Origin: Alcaligenaceae bacterium | Lineage (GTDB): Bacteria; Pseudomonadota; Gammaproteobacteria; Burkholderiales; Burkholderiaceae | NCBI GenBank assembly: GCA_947445495.1 | Contig: CANFEI010000080.1 | Location: forward strand, 1-6,324 | Length of the DNA stretch: 6,324 bases | Direction of reading: 5' to 3' | Part shown: positions 6,006-6,324 of the stretch, in pieces | Numbering within the stretch: the stretch's first letter is position 1 | Layout of the letters: each line of letters starts with the position of its first letter | Notes under the pieces: model-generated | What the model saw: the letters and a program-made list of their open reading frames with translations, nothing else | Database searches by the model: none | Told to the model about the DNA's origin: nothing | Program-made: the position numbers and the translations under genes

Positions 6006-6324
6006 ATGAGTGAAACTAAGCTATTAGGCGCGGGATATATCTGGCAAGAACTGACTGTCGGCCAGCGGTTTCGAACCTTCCGTCGTACCATCACCGAGAC
6101 CGACATTGTCAATTTCATTAGCGTAACAGGGATGCTCGAGACTATTTTTATCGACACCACCTTCTCACATGGCGCAATGAAAGGTCGCCCAGTACCCGGC
6201 GGACTCACTTACGGACTCATCGAGGGTCTATTGATGCAGGGGATGGTGCAAGGCACGGGCTTGGCCTTGCTCGAGGTGCATAAAAAGATCTTGCAGCCCG
6301 TCATCGCAGGCGACACCGTTTGGG
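6006..6324 (+). CDS. MaoC-like hot-dog-fold protein lacking the usual hydratase catalytic pair (5' part; runs off window)
   Basis: 106 residues are visible and the frame stays open to the last base. The pattern is that of an N-terminal MaoC/(R)-specific enoyl-CoA hydratase domain: TITETDIVNF leads into the central helix, then GRPVPGGLTYGLIEGLL (60-76), and the strand region ends in PVIAGDTVW (98-106). Against the hydratase-2 motif S-G-D-x-N-P-x-H, this protein reads T-G-M-L-E-T-I-F (41-48): the catalytic Asp is Met43, the Asn is Glu45 and the catalytic His is Phe48. D50 and F53 are kept. It may therefore be a structural partner of another hydratase, or a different thioester enzyme. It has good Shine-Dalgarno spacing and is divergent from the acyl-CoA dehydrogenase pair across 145 bases, which suggests the same CoA-thioester pathway. 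Its downstream end and its operon partners are not visible. Confidence 0.85.
   Translation, partial: MSETKLLGAGYIWQELTVGQRFRTFRRTITETDIVNFISVTGMLETIFIDTTFSHGAMKGRPVPGGLTYGLIEGLLMQGMVQGTGLALLEVHKKILQPVIAGDTVW

Noticed and set aside
5927..6208. 93-codon minus-strand frame across the divergent spacer and MaoC-like gene
   Set aside because: Antisense to a recognisable coding frame and no motif; it would also place coding sequence over the promoters.
1..6324. Defence system, CRISPR array, insertion sequence, integrase or RNA gene
   Set aside because: Both strands are accounted for by housekeeping and metabolic genes with short spacers; no array-like repeats, transposase motifs or tRNA/rRNA signatures were seen.

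Overview
The window looks like ordinary chromosome from a betaproteobacterium, most likely Burkholderiales and possibly Alcaligenaceae-like. This is inferred from the style of the ClpB protein and from the mix of a peptide-type ABC ATPase, paired acyl-CoA dehydrogenases and a MaoC-fold protein. No database comparison was possible. No mobile element, CRISPR array, tRNA or rRNA was recognised.

Layout. (1) Bases 1-783, plus strand: the 3' part of a D-type (DppD/OppD-like) ATPase of a peptide/nickel-family ABC importer. Its Walker A lies upstream of the window. (2) Bases 817-3411, minus strand, convergent with the ATPase gene across a 33-bp gap: a complete clpB for the Hsp100 disaggregase. It has a strong Shine-Dalgarno, a good candidate sigma-32 promoter, and a conserved GTG at codon 149 where E. 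coli makes its short isoform. (3) Bases 3412-3680: a spacer with the clpB promoter and two small inverted repeats. (4) Bases 3681-5860, minus strand: two translationally coupled acyl-CoA dehydrogenase genes. The upstream product keeps the fatty-acyl/flavin motifs and a candidate catalytic glutamate but lacks the R-x-Q-F-G dimer-contact motif. The downstream product is short, has that motif, and lacks the base. They look like the two halves of an obligate heteromer, as in the mycobacterial FadE26/27 and FadE28/29 enzymes. (5) Bases 5861-6005: a divergent promoter region centred on a perfect 8+1+8 palindrome, a likely operator. (6) Base 6006 to the window end, plus strand: the 5' part of a MaoC-like hot-dog protein in which the catalytic Asp and His of the hydratase-2 motif are replaced by Met and Phe.

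How the genes work together. The dehydrogenase pair and the divergent MaoC-like gene probably form one locus for beta-oxidation-like breakdown of a CoA thioester, controlled from the shared palindrome. The substrate cannot be read from this sequence. The most unusual feature is the combination of a split dehydrogenase with a hydratase-fold protein that lacks the usual catalytic dyad. clpB and the ABC ATPase appear to be unrelated neighbours.
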